A stretch of 64,000 bases of DNA from Syngnathus acus. Lineage: Eukaryota; Chordata; Actinopteri; Syngnathiformes; Syngnathidae. Where the stretch lies: NCBI RefSeq assembly GCF_901709675.1, contig NC_051107.1, positions 5,954,001 to 6,018,000 of the forward strand. Direction: 5' to 3'. Below are positions 10,848 through 19,959 of this stretch, piece after piece. Under the pieces are notes generated by a model. That model searched no databases and was not told the origin of the DNA. It saw only the letters and a program-made list of their open reading frames with translations. The stretch's first letter is position 1. Every line of letters starts with the position of its first letter. The position numbers and the translations under genes are program-made.

Positions 10848-12019
10848 GCCCCAAAATGTGCGGTTTGTTGCCTTTTCCCACAAGCCTTTTTTTATTTTGT
10901 TTGTTTGTTTGTTTGTTTGTTGCAGGATTGTCGTACACTCGTGACTCGGCAACGAACGTCACGTCCACCGCGACGGTGGGCCTGGAGGTAAATTGTCGGC
11001 CGCAGGCAATTTAGCTGGCGAGCAAATGTTTGCCGTTTCTTACGATGCCATTTATTATTTCTTGCAGGATTTTCGCTGTCTATGGAGTGTTTGAGGTTTG
11101 GGCACGGCACGCCACAATCGACTTTGCGTCGCGTCGTTGCGCGTTTTGGTCGTTTTGCCGCTACGGTATTTCAAATGTCTTTCGCCTTTTTTAAAAAATT
11201 TTTTTAATGCTGGCCAGCATTTTTTATTCGTTTGTTTGTCGAAGGTTCGTAAATGACGCCGCCGATAAGCGCGTGTTTGTCTGACTAGAGGAAATGTTAG
11301 TTTGACTCTAGTCAATTAAACCATTCTTTATTTAATATTGTGCGTGTGCCATTTACGTGTTATGCAAACTGATGAATGTGACGAATTAGTTACGTCATGT
11401 CCAAATGAGACCAAATCTATTCAAAGATGGCGCCCGCCCGCCCTCGTTCCGTTACGCAACAAACATTTGCGCGGGTTATCTTCTCCCGTTTTGGACGCCG
11501 CTAACCTGGATCATCTGTCCAATGTGAGGTGAGTTGATGATGATAAAATTAAAATATGAATTATAATCCTGATAAATGATCATAATTTACTACAATATAA
11601 TGATTATATATTTTTTAACTGTAAAACTCTACTTAGTATGTATAAAATGAAAATATTAATTATAATTCTGATAAATTATCATAACTTACTACAATATAAT
11701 ATATATTTTTCCAAATGTAAAACTCTACTTAGTATGTATAATTGTTGCAAAAATATCATGCCATTGGCACTCTACTCAATGTCTATTTTTGTTGCAATCA
11801 TTTTTTTCTTTTGTAGCACTAAAAAAGGCCGCCCAGCCAGCATCCTTCTCTACAAAGCAAGCAGGAGGCTCTTGAGCCATTTCAGTGATGTTGACACTGA
11901 GGAAGAGTAGTCCTAAATCAGGTGAAAACCTGTTTTTGTAAACTTTCAGCTTCCCAACACACAATGGTTGTCGTGTTTTAGCTTCCCAACACCCAATTAA
12001 TGGCTGTGTGTTTTTGCAG
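10848..12019 (+). other. Exon-like modules and AT-rich stretch, left arm
   Basis: After the short ORF come two more TTGCAG acceptors at 10925 and 11067, a TTTG repeat before the first, and an AT-rich segment (11540-11760) in which a roughly 115-bp stretch with TAAAACTCTACTTAGTATGTAT is duplicated in tandem. No coding call. Confidence 0.5.
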
Positions 12020-12057
12020 GCTGCAAGAGGAGCCGAATGGGATGAGGAAAACTATCA

Positions 12058-12335
12058 TTCCATATCCAAAGGAGCAATGGCCATATCCAAAGGAGCAATG
12101 GCCATATCCAAAGGAGCAATGGCCTATCCAAAGGAGCAATGGCCATATCCAAAGGAGCAATGGCCATATCCAAAGGAGCAATGCCATATCCAAAGGAGCA
12201 ATGCCATATCCAAAGGAGCAATGCCATATCCAAAGGAGCAATGCCATATCCAAAGGAGCAATGCCATATCCAAAGGAGCAATGGCCTAGGCAGAGGAGCA
12301 ATGGCCTATGCAAAGGAGCAATGCCATATCAAGTC
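12058..12335 (+). repeat. 21-bp minisatellite, left arm
   Basis: About 13 copies of a unit around CATATCCAAAGGAGCAATGG. Because the unit is 21 bp and has no stop, each forward frame is a heptapeptide repeat (for example YPKEQWP or ISKGAMA), giving long but uninformative ORFs on both strands. The right-arm partner at 25246-25757 has a 22-bp main unit and about twice as many copies. Confidence 0.9.
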
Positions 12336-12339
12336 AAGA

Positions 12340-13824
12340 ATCTCAAGCAGCGCGCTGCAAGAGTCGACGTGTGCGGATCATGTGCCCAGGAGGGGGCAGT
12401 GTGGTTGCCTTTGGTTATGGGTGCACGACGGAAAGGTTGCAGGTGTGGACAGAGTTTGGGGCTCTGATGGTTGGTCTTGCTTAAGAGGTGTGCTGTGGTT
12501 GCGGCTTGTCTGGATCAGCGTTGTCTTGCGCTTGGTTGCCATTGACGGCTCACTTGGGGGAGGACGTGGTTACGTGGATGGACACAAAACGAAACTCTGC
12601 CATATGACTTGTACCATTTTGTGTCTTTTTCTAACCTGCCACTGTCGTACTTGCTGCGTTCTTTGTTCTCCCCCCTCGGTGTAGGGCGGCGTTGGAGCGA
12701 GCCCATCCCGAATGTCCAGTTTTGCAATTTGACTTGACCTTTTGTCTTTTTCTAACCTACCACTGTTGCACTTCATCTAACCTACCACCACTGTGGTACT
12801 TGCGTTCTTTGTTCTTCCCTAGGTGTTGGAGCGAGACAGTCACATTTTGTGTCTTTTTCTAACCTACCACTGTCGTGCTTGATCTAAGCCTAACGATCCA
12901 CTGCGCGTCCTTTGTTCTCTAGGTGTAGGGGGCGGGCGGTGTTGGGGCGAGCCGGTCCACAAGGAAGACATAATGATGCGAGCAGCGCCCAACTCATTGC
13001 ATGTTCTGCCTTTTGCAGGCCGGACGCAAAATGGGGGGCGCACGGCCCGATCCGACCCGGCGACGGTCACCAAGAGTAGCTAGCCGCAGTGATCAAGTAA
13101 GCAAGTGACCTACAACTTGGGGTGCTCTTTGACTGTCTAACTTTTGTTTCTGTTTGTGCAGATGGCGACCGGGACGCGACACGATCAGATCAGAGGTGGA
13201 CGGACTGCTGTGGCATCGCTCTGAAGTAGTAGAGTTCTGAGGGAGGCCCGCTTCGCTGGAGGCGTCAACCTGCGCAGCTTCAACATGTGAAATGGATTTT
13301 TTTTTTTTTTTAGTTAATTCATACCAGCGGTGTCCAAATGTCTGTTTGAGGGCTGCATACTGAAACAAATTAAGAATTCTTTGACACAAATTCATTAACT
13401 CAATCACGCAATTTTGCCATTCATATTTTGTCCTACTGCTATAAAGCGGTGTTGCGTTCATTCATGTGGTGTGTTGATAAAGTTGTCCCGAGGCTGCCAT
13501 TTGGACACCCATGGTGACGTGTGTAGGGCTGCACGTGTATTGGAAAACTGCCACGTGGTGGTATAGGTTATTGACATGCACTTTAAGAAAGCAAAGATTT
13601 CTTTTTTTTAATGTGGCAAATGAAACATGTTTTCTTGCTAACTATTTGTAATGAGTTTCGAAGATGACAAGTCATTGATGCAAGTTAAAGTTAACTAATC
13701 TAACAAATAGTTCACCTCCATCCCAGAATTTTGCACAACTTTGCTCAATGCAACGGTCTGGCCCAACACTGCCATATCACTGATTTTCCAACATGTCGTG
13801 CAGCCCTGATTGAGTGCCAAACGC
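12340..13824 (+). other. Exon-like modules between the two left-arm minisatellites
   Basis: Contains repeated modules of 'CTTTTTCTAACCTACCACTG ... TTCTTTGTTCT ... TAG' followed by GTGTTGGAGCGAG-like exons at about 12687, 12822 and 12922, then the clean candidate exon 13019-13096 and the ATG-starting exon 13162-13224. In the right arm this last exon lacks 5 bp, so its frame differs. The remainder (13225-13824) is AT-rich with no feature. Confidence 0.4.
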
Positions 13825-14218
13825 GCGGCGACGGCAAGCGACGGCAAGCGCAAGCGACCGCGCAAGCGACGGCAAGCGACCGCGCAAGCGACGGCAAGCG
13901 CAAGCGACCGCGCAAGCGACGGCAAGCGCAAGCGACCGCGCAAGCGACTGCAAGCGACCGCGCAAGCGACGGCAAGCGCAAGCGACGGCGCAAGCGACGG
14001 CGCAAGCGACGGCGCAAGCGACGGCGCAAGCGACGGCGCAAGCGACGGCAAGCGCAAGCGACGGCGCAAGCGGCGGCAAGCGCAAGCGACGGCAAGCGCA
14101 AGCGACGGCAAGCGCAAGCGACGGCAAGCGCAAGCGACGGCAAGCGCAAGCGACGGCAAGCGCAAGCGACGGCAAGCGCAAGCGACGGCAAGCGCAAGCG
14201 ACCGCGCAAGCGCAAGCG
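13825..14218 (+). repeat. GCAAGCGACG minisatellite, left arm
   Basis: Dense array of 6- to 16-bp variants built from CAAGCG, ACGGC and ACCGCG. All three forward frames are open (KRRRKRR, ASDGASDG and QATAQAT types), and so are the reverse frames. The array is CpG-rich. It abuts the acceptor CTTGTCTTGCAAG at about 14240. The mirror array is at 23490-23815 with different unit order and copy number. Confidence 0.9.
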
Positions 14219-14239
14219 AGACTTTTGTGCTTGTCTTGC

Positions 14240-15910
14240 AAGGTGGAAGAGACGATGCACGAAACGAAGAGCCGGCGGACGGAGGCCACCAGACCCGTGA
14301 GCGGGGTGCAAAGGAAGGAATCACCCAAAGAAAGCAGTCGCCAAGTGATGAAGAGGAGCCTGATGCATGGCTGGCCAAGGCTGGCCAGAGGTGACATGGC
14401 AATCAAATATGCAAGGGTACACGCTTGTTGGTTTTAATTTGGTTCCCTTATTTGTCTGCCTTTCAGGGTTGCCGGGGCAGCGGATGGGACGAGCGCCAGC
14501 CTGCACCGAGAGGGACCGGGCCGCACCCACAAGGCCAGGGAGGGGGCAGGTAATGAGTACGTCGACACAAGTGAACCGCATGCAACTGAGTGCTGTTTGT
14601 CTTTTTGCACTTGTGCGAGGCGGAAGACGAGTCCAACATCGGCCGGAGCAGACCCGGACCTTGGCCCGTGACGAGCGGAGATGCGGCGAGGACGGGAGGG
14701 CAAAGCGCCCAGCCAGCGTTGAGGGGGGGAGTATGACTTTCTTTTCTTTTGCTCCTTCCCTCCCTCCCTCCCTGTCTGTTTGAATAGGGTAACTAGCAGC
14801 ACGCACGGGCAATTGGGTTGCCGTGAACCTCTAGATACGAATTGGCAAAGTAGACACCCCTCCCTCCCTTCCTCCCTCCCCCCCCCCTCTCTCTCGCTCT
14901 CTTTCTCTGATGCGCCCGGCAGTACCTGCATGGCCTGGTGCACTCAGGGTGGAACGTGGCTATACCTTGCCCTTTGTGGAATACCAGGGTATAATGTCTG
15001 CCTGCCTGGGTCCCAGTGTCGTCGACGGTGTCGAGGTCGATGAGATTCTCCGTGACGCCCTCCGTGACGTCACGTTTTCCTTTTTTTTCCTCTCGGGGCC
15101 AAGCCAGCTCTCCTGGCCGGTTGTGCTTTAGTGCGCACCAAAGCCTCTTATCTCTTGCTCTTGCTCTCTCTCTCCCTCCATCCCTCCCTTTTTGTAAGGG
15201 GTTAAACCTTTCATAACCCGGATGGCTCCAATGCGGGAGGGCCGTATGAGACATGCGCCAGCCCGTGCTAGTTGCCTGATTCAAACTTGCCTTAGTCAAG
15301 GTCGCTAGTGGAAATTTTCCTCTTGCCAAAACCACCACAATATGTCTGCCTTTCAGGATTGCCGGCCGGGGCAGCGGACCGGACGAGTGCCTGCACCGAG
15401 AGGGACCGGACCGGACCGCGAGACCAGAGGGTAATAATAAACTTTATTTGTATAGCACCTTTCATACAAGAAATGCAGCTCAAAGCGCTTTACAACAAAG
15501 AAAGAAATAAGCATTGAATGCTTCACATAGGAACGGCCATAAAAAGAACATGAACACATTAAAACAGAAACAATGTATGCATACACAATAAAGTGACCTT
15601 AAAATAGGAGCAAGCTTTAATAAATAGGTAATGAGTACGTCCACAGAAGCAAACCTCATGCAACAGAGTTCCGTTTTTTCTTTTTGCAGTTGCGCGAGGC
15701 GGAGGAGGAGTCCAAACGTAGAGTACCGGCCGGGAGGGGACCCGAACCATCGGCCGGCCGACCTTCGCCCGTGACGAGCGGCCTACAACAGACGGACGCA
15801 CGGGTGCAGATGCGGCGAGGGCAAAGCGCCCAGCCAGCATTTAAGGAGAGTATCACTTTGTTTTTCCTTTGGTGCTTTCTTTCTTGCCCTCCCTCCCTCC
15901 CTCCACTTTT
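14240..15910 (+). other. Tandemly duplicated exon-like module, left arm
   Basis: Two related modules follow each other. The first is at about 14440-14760 and the second at 15330-15900. Both have TGTCTGCCTTTCAG as acceptor, an exon with GGGCAGCGGA(T/C)(G/C)GGACGAG and CTGCACCGAGAGGGACCGG, a GTAATGAGTACGTC donor, a TCTTTTTGCA(C/G)TTG(C/T)GCGAG acceptor, and an exon with CCCGTGACGAGCGG and GGGCAAAGCGCCCAGCCAGC. Each ends in a pyrimidine-rich CCTCCCTCC tract. The second has a retroposon tail inserted in its intron. This suggests an internal duplication of a two-exon unit before the whole was inverted. Product unknown. Confidence 0.55.
15430..15625 (+). mobile_element. SINE/LINE-type 3' tail, left arm
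   Basis: AAACTTTATTTGTATAGCAC, then CTTTCATACAAG and GCAGCTCAAAGCGCTTTAC are a very common fish retroposon tail. The mirror copy lies at about 22043-22250, so it predates the inversion. The family name is not assigned. Confidence 0.6.
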
Positions 15911-17690
15911 TCACTGGGTGTGCACACTGGCTGTCTGCATGATGCCTCTTTCTTTCTCAGCGCAGCGTCATTTTGCAATATTGTTTTATTGTGTTTTTTT
16001 AATACATGAAGAACTGTTTGGACTGTCATTGTGTGTGTGTACCTCTGAACCTGAATTAAACTGTGAACTGAATTCAAGTGGTCCATTTTAAACATTGGCA
16101 TGGGAAGTTTATTGTGAGTCATCGGAGTTAAATGACAACATACAAACTGGAATCGTTTGAGACATTCTCAATGATAAGGCAATTGTAAAGTTAGTCTCAA
16201 ACAAAATTGTCTTGTTAAATATGCAGTGTCGGGCTTTTTTTTTTTTAACTACACAAAGAAAAGCTGTATGCATTCTAAATGGTTGACAAAAGCCAAGTAG
16301 CCCGACACCCATAGATTCGAACGACAAGCCTCAGCGTACAGTCTCTGTTGCGAGCAATAAGTCTTTGGCAACCCTGCTTTAAAATGGCCACCGAACTCGG
16401 AATCTTGCTATATGTTGGTGCATTTTTCTGTATGAGTAAAAGTCTATTTTAATCAAGTCTGAGGCTTTTTTTTTCTTAAATCATGCCTCATGTGGGCATT
16501 CTTGTGAATAAAGTGAACGTTGGTGTGTTTTCTTCCTGTTTGTGGTCTTGTAAATAAAGTCAACTTTGGTGTCAGTCATCATTCACCATGCGCCGCAATT
16601 GATGCTGCATCTCTTCAATATGAAACTTATTGCATGTTTTGTTACAGGGCTTGGCTTCATTTGCTGGCTGACTACAAAGAAGACCGTTGCTGTACAGTCC
16701 AGGGCGTTGCTAAAGTAAATTGAATTTATAAACCCAGTGTGTAACGTCCAGGACCTTGGCTTTCAATTCAAAGCACAGTTGCATGTTGCTTAACAACACG
16801 GCCAGCCTTGGTGCATGTACTGGGTGCTTCCCCCCCCAGTTCAGAGTTAATTAAAGGCCACACCGCAACCTGCTTAGGTGGCACGCAAGTGAGGCACTCT
16901 TAATACCGGCATTTTTATTAAATTGACCGAATCAGACAGGCGAGATGAATTCCAGGTGCTGCCACCTAGTGGCGGCGTATTTGCCTCAACCTGTCTAACG
17001 CTCCATTTAACTGTATGCAATCTTTTTTTAATTTGAAACATTACAAATGATAGGTGCCCTAATTAGACAGCTGGGTCAATGCGACCCGTCTTTTGCGGTT
17101 TGATTTGCCCCAAGCAACCTAACAAATACACATAATGCACACTTGCTCCATTTTTGCTCAACTTTATTGTTATTTAGTCATCACTCTTATTTATTCATTG
17201 TGCCTTGTTTTTATTTTTTTTGTGTTTACTTGTATGTATATTGTGTACTATGTCTTGGGATAGTGGGAACGTTATTTCGATTTCTTTGTGTTTCTTGGCA
17301 TGTGAAGAAATTGACAATAAAACAGACTTTGACAAGTACTGCCGCTATCTCGCCAATGTGCATGTGTCTAAAAAGTACAAAGCATCAAATTCATTTGCAC
17401 GATAAACTTCTAAACCACATGCTAAAAAACATTCACCTGATGCAGAATGTCTTCTGTAGCTTGCTAAGATTTGCCAAATTGATCATTGCCGAACTCCAAC
17501 CCGAGGCTGTCCTCAGCACTGCAAACCTTTGTGCCGGTACACCGTATGAAGTAAATGACGGGATTTATTTTTTACATCCATCTAATATGTATCAAGCATA
17601 CCAGATGGTGTTTTAGAACAGCCTAGAATAGTCTATTACAAAAATGAAAAAAAAAAAAAACTTGCCAAAGTCCTAAAAAGATATTGTTTT
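15910..17690 (+). other. Unique-looking distal part of left arm
   Basis: No coding exon. It holds two AATAAA signals in a short duplicated context (TAAAGTGAACGTTGGTGT and TAAAGTCAACTTTGGTGT, 16510-16575), a CTCF-like motif at 16954-16976 and a retroposon-like 3' end at about 17220-17335 with GACAATAAAACAGACTTTGA. This is the best conserved stretch between arms (mirror 20000-21780). Confidence 0.6.
16954..16976 (-). promoter_or_regulatory. CTCF-like motif, left arm
   Basis: GCTGCCACCTAGTGGCGG matches the reverse complement of the CTCF core closely. The mirror is at 20683-20705, so the two sites point away from each other across the palindrome. Confidence 0.5.
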
Positions 17691-17934
17691 ATTTCTTTAA
17701 TCGCTGCAAGGAGGGAGCATTGGCAAGCGTTAACCCGTTCATGGTCAGCGCAGAGCAGTATACTTGGCAGCGCGGCGTTGGCAGCGGGGGGCGCAAGCAG
17801 TATGGGGTGCAGGCAGCATGGGGAGCATGGGGCGCAGGCAGCATGGGAAGCAGGCAGCATGGGGAGCAGGGGGCGCAGGCAGCATGGGGAGCAGGGAGCG
17901 CAGGCAGCATGGGGAGCAGGGAGCGCAAGCAGCC

Positions 17935-18000
17935 GGGGTGGGGAATCGAACCCTGGATCTCAGATGTTCGAGCGCAGCGACGGAGCCACTCGCCAAGCGT
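17935..18000 (-). repeat. tRNA-like Pol III module A, left arm
   Basis: On the minus strand, A-box-like TGGCGAGTGGCT and B-box GGTTCGATTCC are at tRNA-like spacing. No closed acceptor stem is evident, so I call a tRNA-derived SINE head or pseudo-tRNA. Purine-rich CAGCATGGGGAGCAGG repeats lie beside it at 17810-17935. Mirror at about 19679-19740 (+). Confidence 0.55.
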
Positions 18001-18124
18001 GGCGAGCTCGGCAGTCACCCCGCTTCCACTTCGAGTCATTCTCATCTGCTTAGTGGTGCGTCCCGCGCGCGTTGGGTAAGTACAAAAGAGTGTAGACGGC
18101 CGAGGGCTGCCAGGTCGAAACAGC

Positions 18125-18185
18125 CGACTGGTTGGTGACACGGTCTCTTGCCCCGAAAGAACCTGGTTCGATCCCAGGGGGGAGC
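18125..18185 (+). repeat. tRNA-like Pol III module B, left arm
   Basis: A-box-like CTGGTTGGTGACACGG and B-box GGTTCGATCCC are seen, with a clean T-arm (CCTGG, loop TTCGATC, CCAGG). The module points toward the GC-rich core. The anticodon arm is not convincing, so a functional tRNA is unlikely. Mirror at about 19500-19560 (-). Confidence 0.55.
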
Positions 18186-18249
18186 GCATTCTCAGAGCTC
18201 CTTTTGTAAGTGTCTGCCTATGTGCATACAGCTTGCATATTTAAGTATT

Positions 18250-19430
18250 TATTTATGGGTAAACACCCAGTGTGGCCCCGCCCACAAGTGGGCGGAGCAA
18301 TGCAGCTGGGCCCGCCCCCAGCACACTGGCCCCGCCCCCGGGGGAAAAAAATCCAGTAGCCCCGCCCCCAGCACACTGGCCCCGCCCCTGGGGAAAAAAA
18401 TCCAGTAGCCCCGCCCCCTGCCCTACTATGTGACAGTAGGGTAGGGGGCGGGGCGAAGCCCCGCCCCCTGCCCTACTATGTGACAGTAGGGTAGGGGGCG
18501 GGGCTTCGCCCCGCCCCCTGCCCTACTATGTGACAGTAGGGTAGGGGGCGGGGCTTCGCCCCGCCCCCTGCCCTACTATGTGACAGTAGGGTAGGGGGCG
18601 GGGCGAAGCCCCGCCCCCTGCCCTACTATGTGACAGTAGGGCAGGGGGCGGGGCGAAGCCCCGCCCCCTACCCTACTATGTGACAGTAGGGTAGGGGGCG
18701 GGGCGAAGCCCCGCCCCCTACCCTATTAAAAGACAATTGAAAGTGTATAGAAAGACAGTAGGGTAGGGGGCGGGGCGAAGCCCCGCCCCCTACCCTACTG
18801 TCTTTCTATACACTTTCAATACACTATTGAAAGACAGTACCCTATTAAAAGACAATTGAAAGTGTATAGAAAGACAGTAGGGTAGGGGGCGGGGCTTCGC
18901 CCCGCCCCCTGCCCTACTGTCTTTCTATACACTTTCAATTGTCTTTTAATAGGGTAGGGGGCGGGGCTTCGCCCCGCCCCCTACCCTACAGAAAGACAGT
19001 AGGGTAGGGGGCGGGGCTTCGCCCCGCCCCCTGCCCTACTGTCACATAGTAGGGCAGGGGGCGGGGCTTCGCCCCGCCCCCTACCCTACTGTCACATAGT
19101 AGGGCAGGGGGCGGGGCGAAGCCCCGCCCCCTACCCTACTGTCACATAGTAGGGCAGGGGGCGGGGCTTCGCCCCGCCCCCTACCCTACTGTCACATAGT
19201 AGGGCAGGGGGCGGGGCTTCGCCCCGCCCCCTACCCTACTGTCACATAGTAGGGCAGGGGGCGGGGCTACTGGATTTTTTCCCCCAGGGGCGGGGCCAGT
19301 GTGCTGGGGGCGGGGCTACTGGATTTTTTTCCCCCGGGGGCGGGGCCAGTGTGCTGGGGGCGGGCCCAGCTGCATTGCTCCGCCCACTTGTGGGCGGGGC
19401 CACACTGGGTGTTTACCCATAAATAAATAC
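18250..19430. repeat. GC-rich core of nested palindromes at the axis
   Basis: Array of 50-bp units, each made of two hairpins: CCCTACTATGTGACAGTAGGG and TAGGGGGCGGGGC facing GCCCCGCCCCCTG through GAAG or CTTC. Six units run 18421-18720 and about five inverted ones 19037-19266. Between them is a variant zone with TGAAAGTGTATAGAAAGACAG in both orientations. The axis is near 18823-18838 (CTTTCAATA, CAC, TATTGAAAG). Outer parts carry CCCGCCCCCAGCACACTGG repeats. The core is rich in GC boxes and G runs and should form cruciforms. Confidence 0.95.
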
Positions 19431-19499
19431 TTAAATATGCAAGCTGTATGCACATAGGCAGACACTTACAAAAGGAGCTCTGAGAATGCGCTCCCCCCT

Positions 19500-19740
19500 G
19501 GGATCGAACCAGGTTCTTTCGGGGCAAGAGACCGTGTCACCAACCAGTCGGCTGTTTCGACCTGGCAGCCCTCGGCCGTCTACACTCTTTTGTACTTACC
19601 CAACGCGCGCGGGACGCACCACTAAGCAGATGAGAATGACTCGAAGTGGAAGCGGGGTGACTGCCGAGCTCGCCACGCTTGGCGAGTGGCTCCGTCGCTG
19701 CGCTTGAACACCTGAGATCCAGGGTTCGATTCTCCACCCC
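19500..19740. repeat. tRNA-like modules B and A, right arm
   Basis: Mirror of the left-arm modules: B on the minus strand (about 19500-19560) and A on the plus strand (about 19679-19740) with TGGCGAGTGGCT and GGTTCGATTCT. The B-box of A has one change relative to the left copy. Pseudo-tRNA or SINE heads. Confidence 0.55.
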
Positions 19741-19959
19741 GGCTGCTTGCGCTGCCTGCTCCCCATGCTGTCTGCGCCCCCCGCTCCCCATGCTGCCTGC
19801 GCCCCATGCTCCCCATGCTGCCTGCGCCCCATGCTCCCCATGCTGTCTGCGCCCCCCCGCTACCAACGCCGCGCTGCAAAATTAACTGCGCTGCGCTAAC
19901 CATGAATGGGCTAACGCTTGTCAAAGCTCCCTCCTTGCAGCGATTAAAGAAATAAAACA

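Larger units (their letters stand above)
10527..16565 (+). other. Putative multi-exon transcription unit, left arm
   Basis: A run of exon-like modules on the plus strand. Acceptors ending TTGCAG followed by GATT precede 10649, 10779, 10926 and 11068. Further candidate exons are 12020 onward (contains the 21-bp minisatellite), 13019-13096 (open frame, phase 0, donor GTAAGC), 13162-13224, about 14240-14391, 14467-14549 and 15356-15429. Branch-like CTAAC and pyrimidine tracts ending CTAG or GTAG recur at 12620-12930. Two AATAAA signals follow at 16507-16512 and 16553-16558. No known protein emerges. Exons and direction are inference from splice-like signals. The mirrored unit runs on the minus strand of the right arm. 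Confidence 0.4.
9020..18822. repeat. Left arm of giant inverted duplication
   Basis: The sequence is repeated as reverse complement at about 18841-31930. Paired landmarks: 9990-9998 with 29014-29022, 10680 with 27110, 12058-12335 with 25246-25757, 13825-14218 with 23490-23815, 16954-16976 with 20683-20705, 17710 with 19934, and 18241 with 19434. Over 16370-16840 versus 20850-21330 I count two substitutions plus homopolymer-length differences. Elsewhere divergence is a few percent with indels. The arm lacks the transposon that interrupts the right arm at 27771-29010. Confidence 0.95.

Noticed and set aside
13695-14437. Long ORFs of about 190-235 codons on both strands (Arg/Lys-rich, Ala/Cys-rich)
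   Set aside because: They are products of the stop-free AAGCG minisatellite and are open in many frames; there is no conserved domain and the period differs between arms.
17935-18185. Functional tRNA genes
   Set aside because: A and B boxes are present but acceptor and anticodon stems do not close convincingly.
18250-19430. Viral or linear-plasmid terminal hairpins at the axis
   Set aside because: The nested hairpins recall such ends, but no replication, capsid or polymerase gene is present in either arm.
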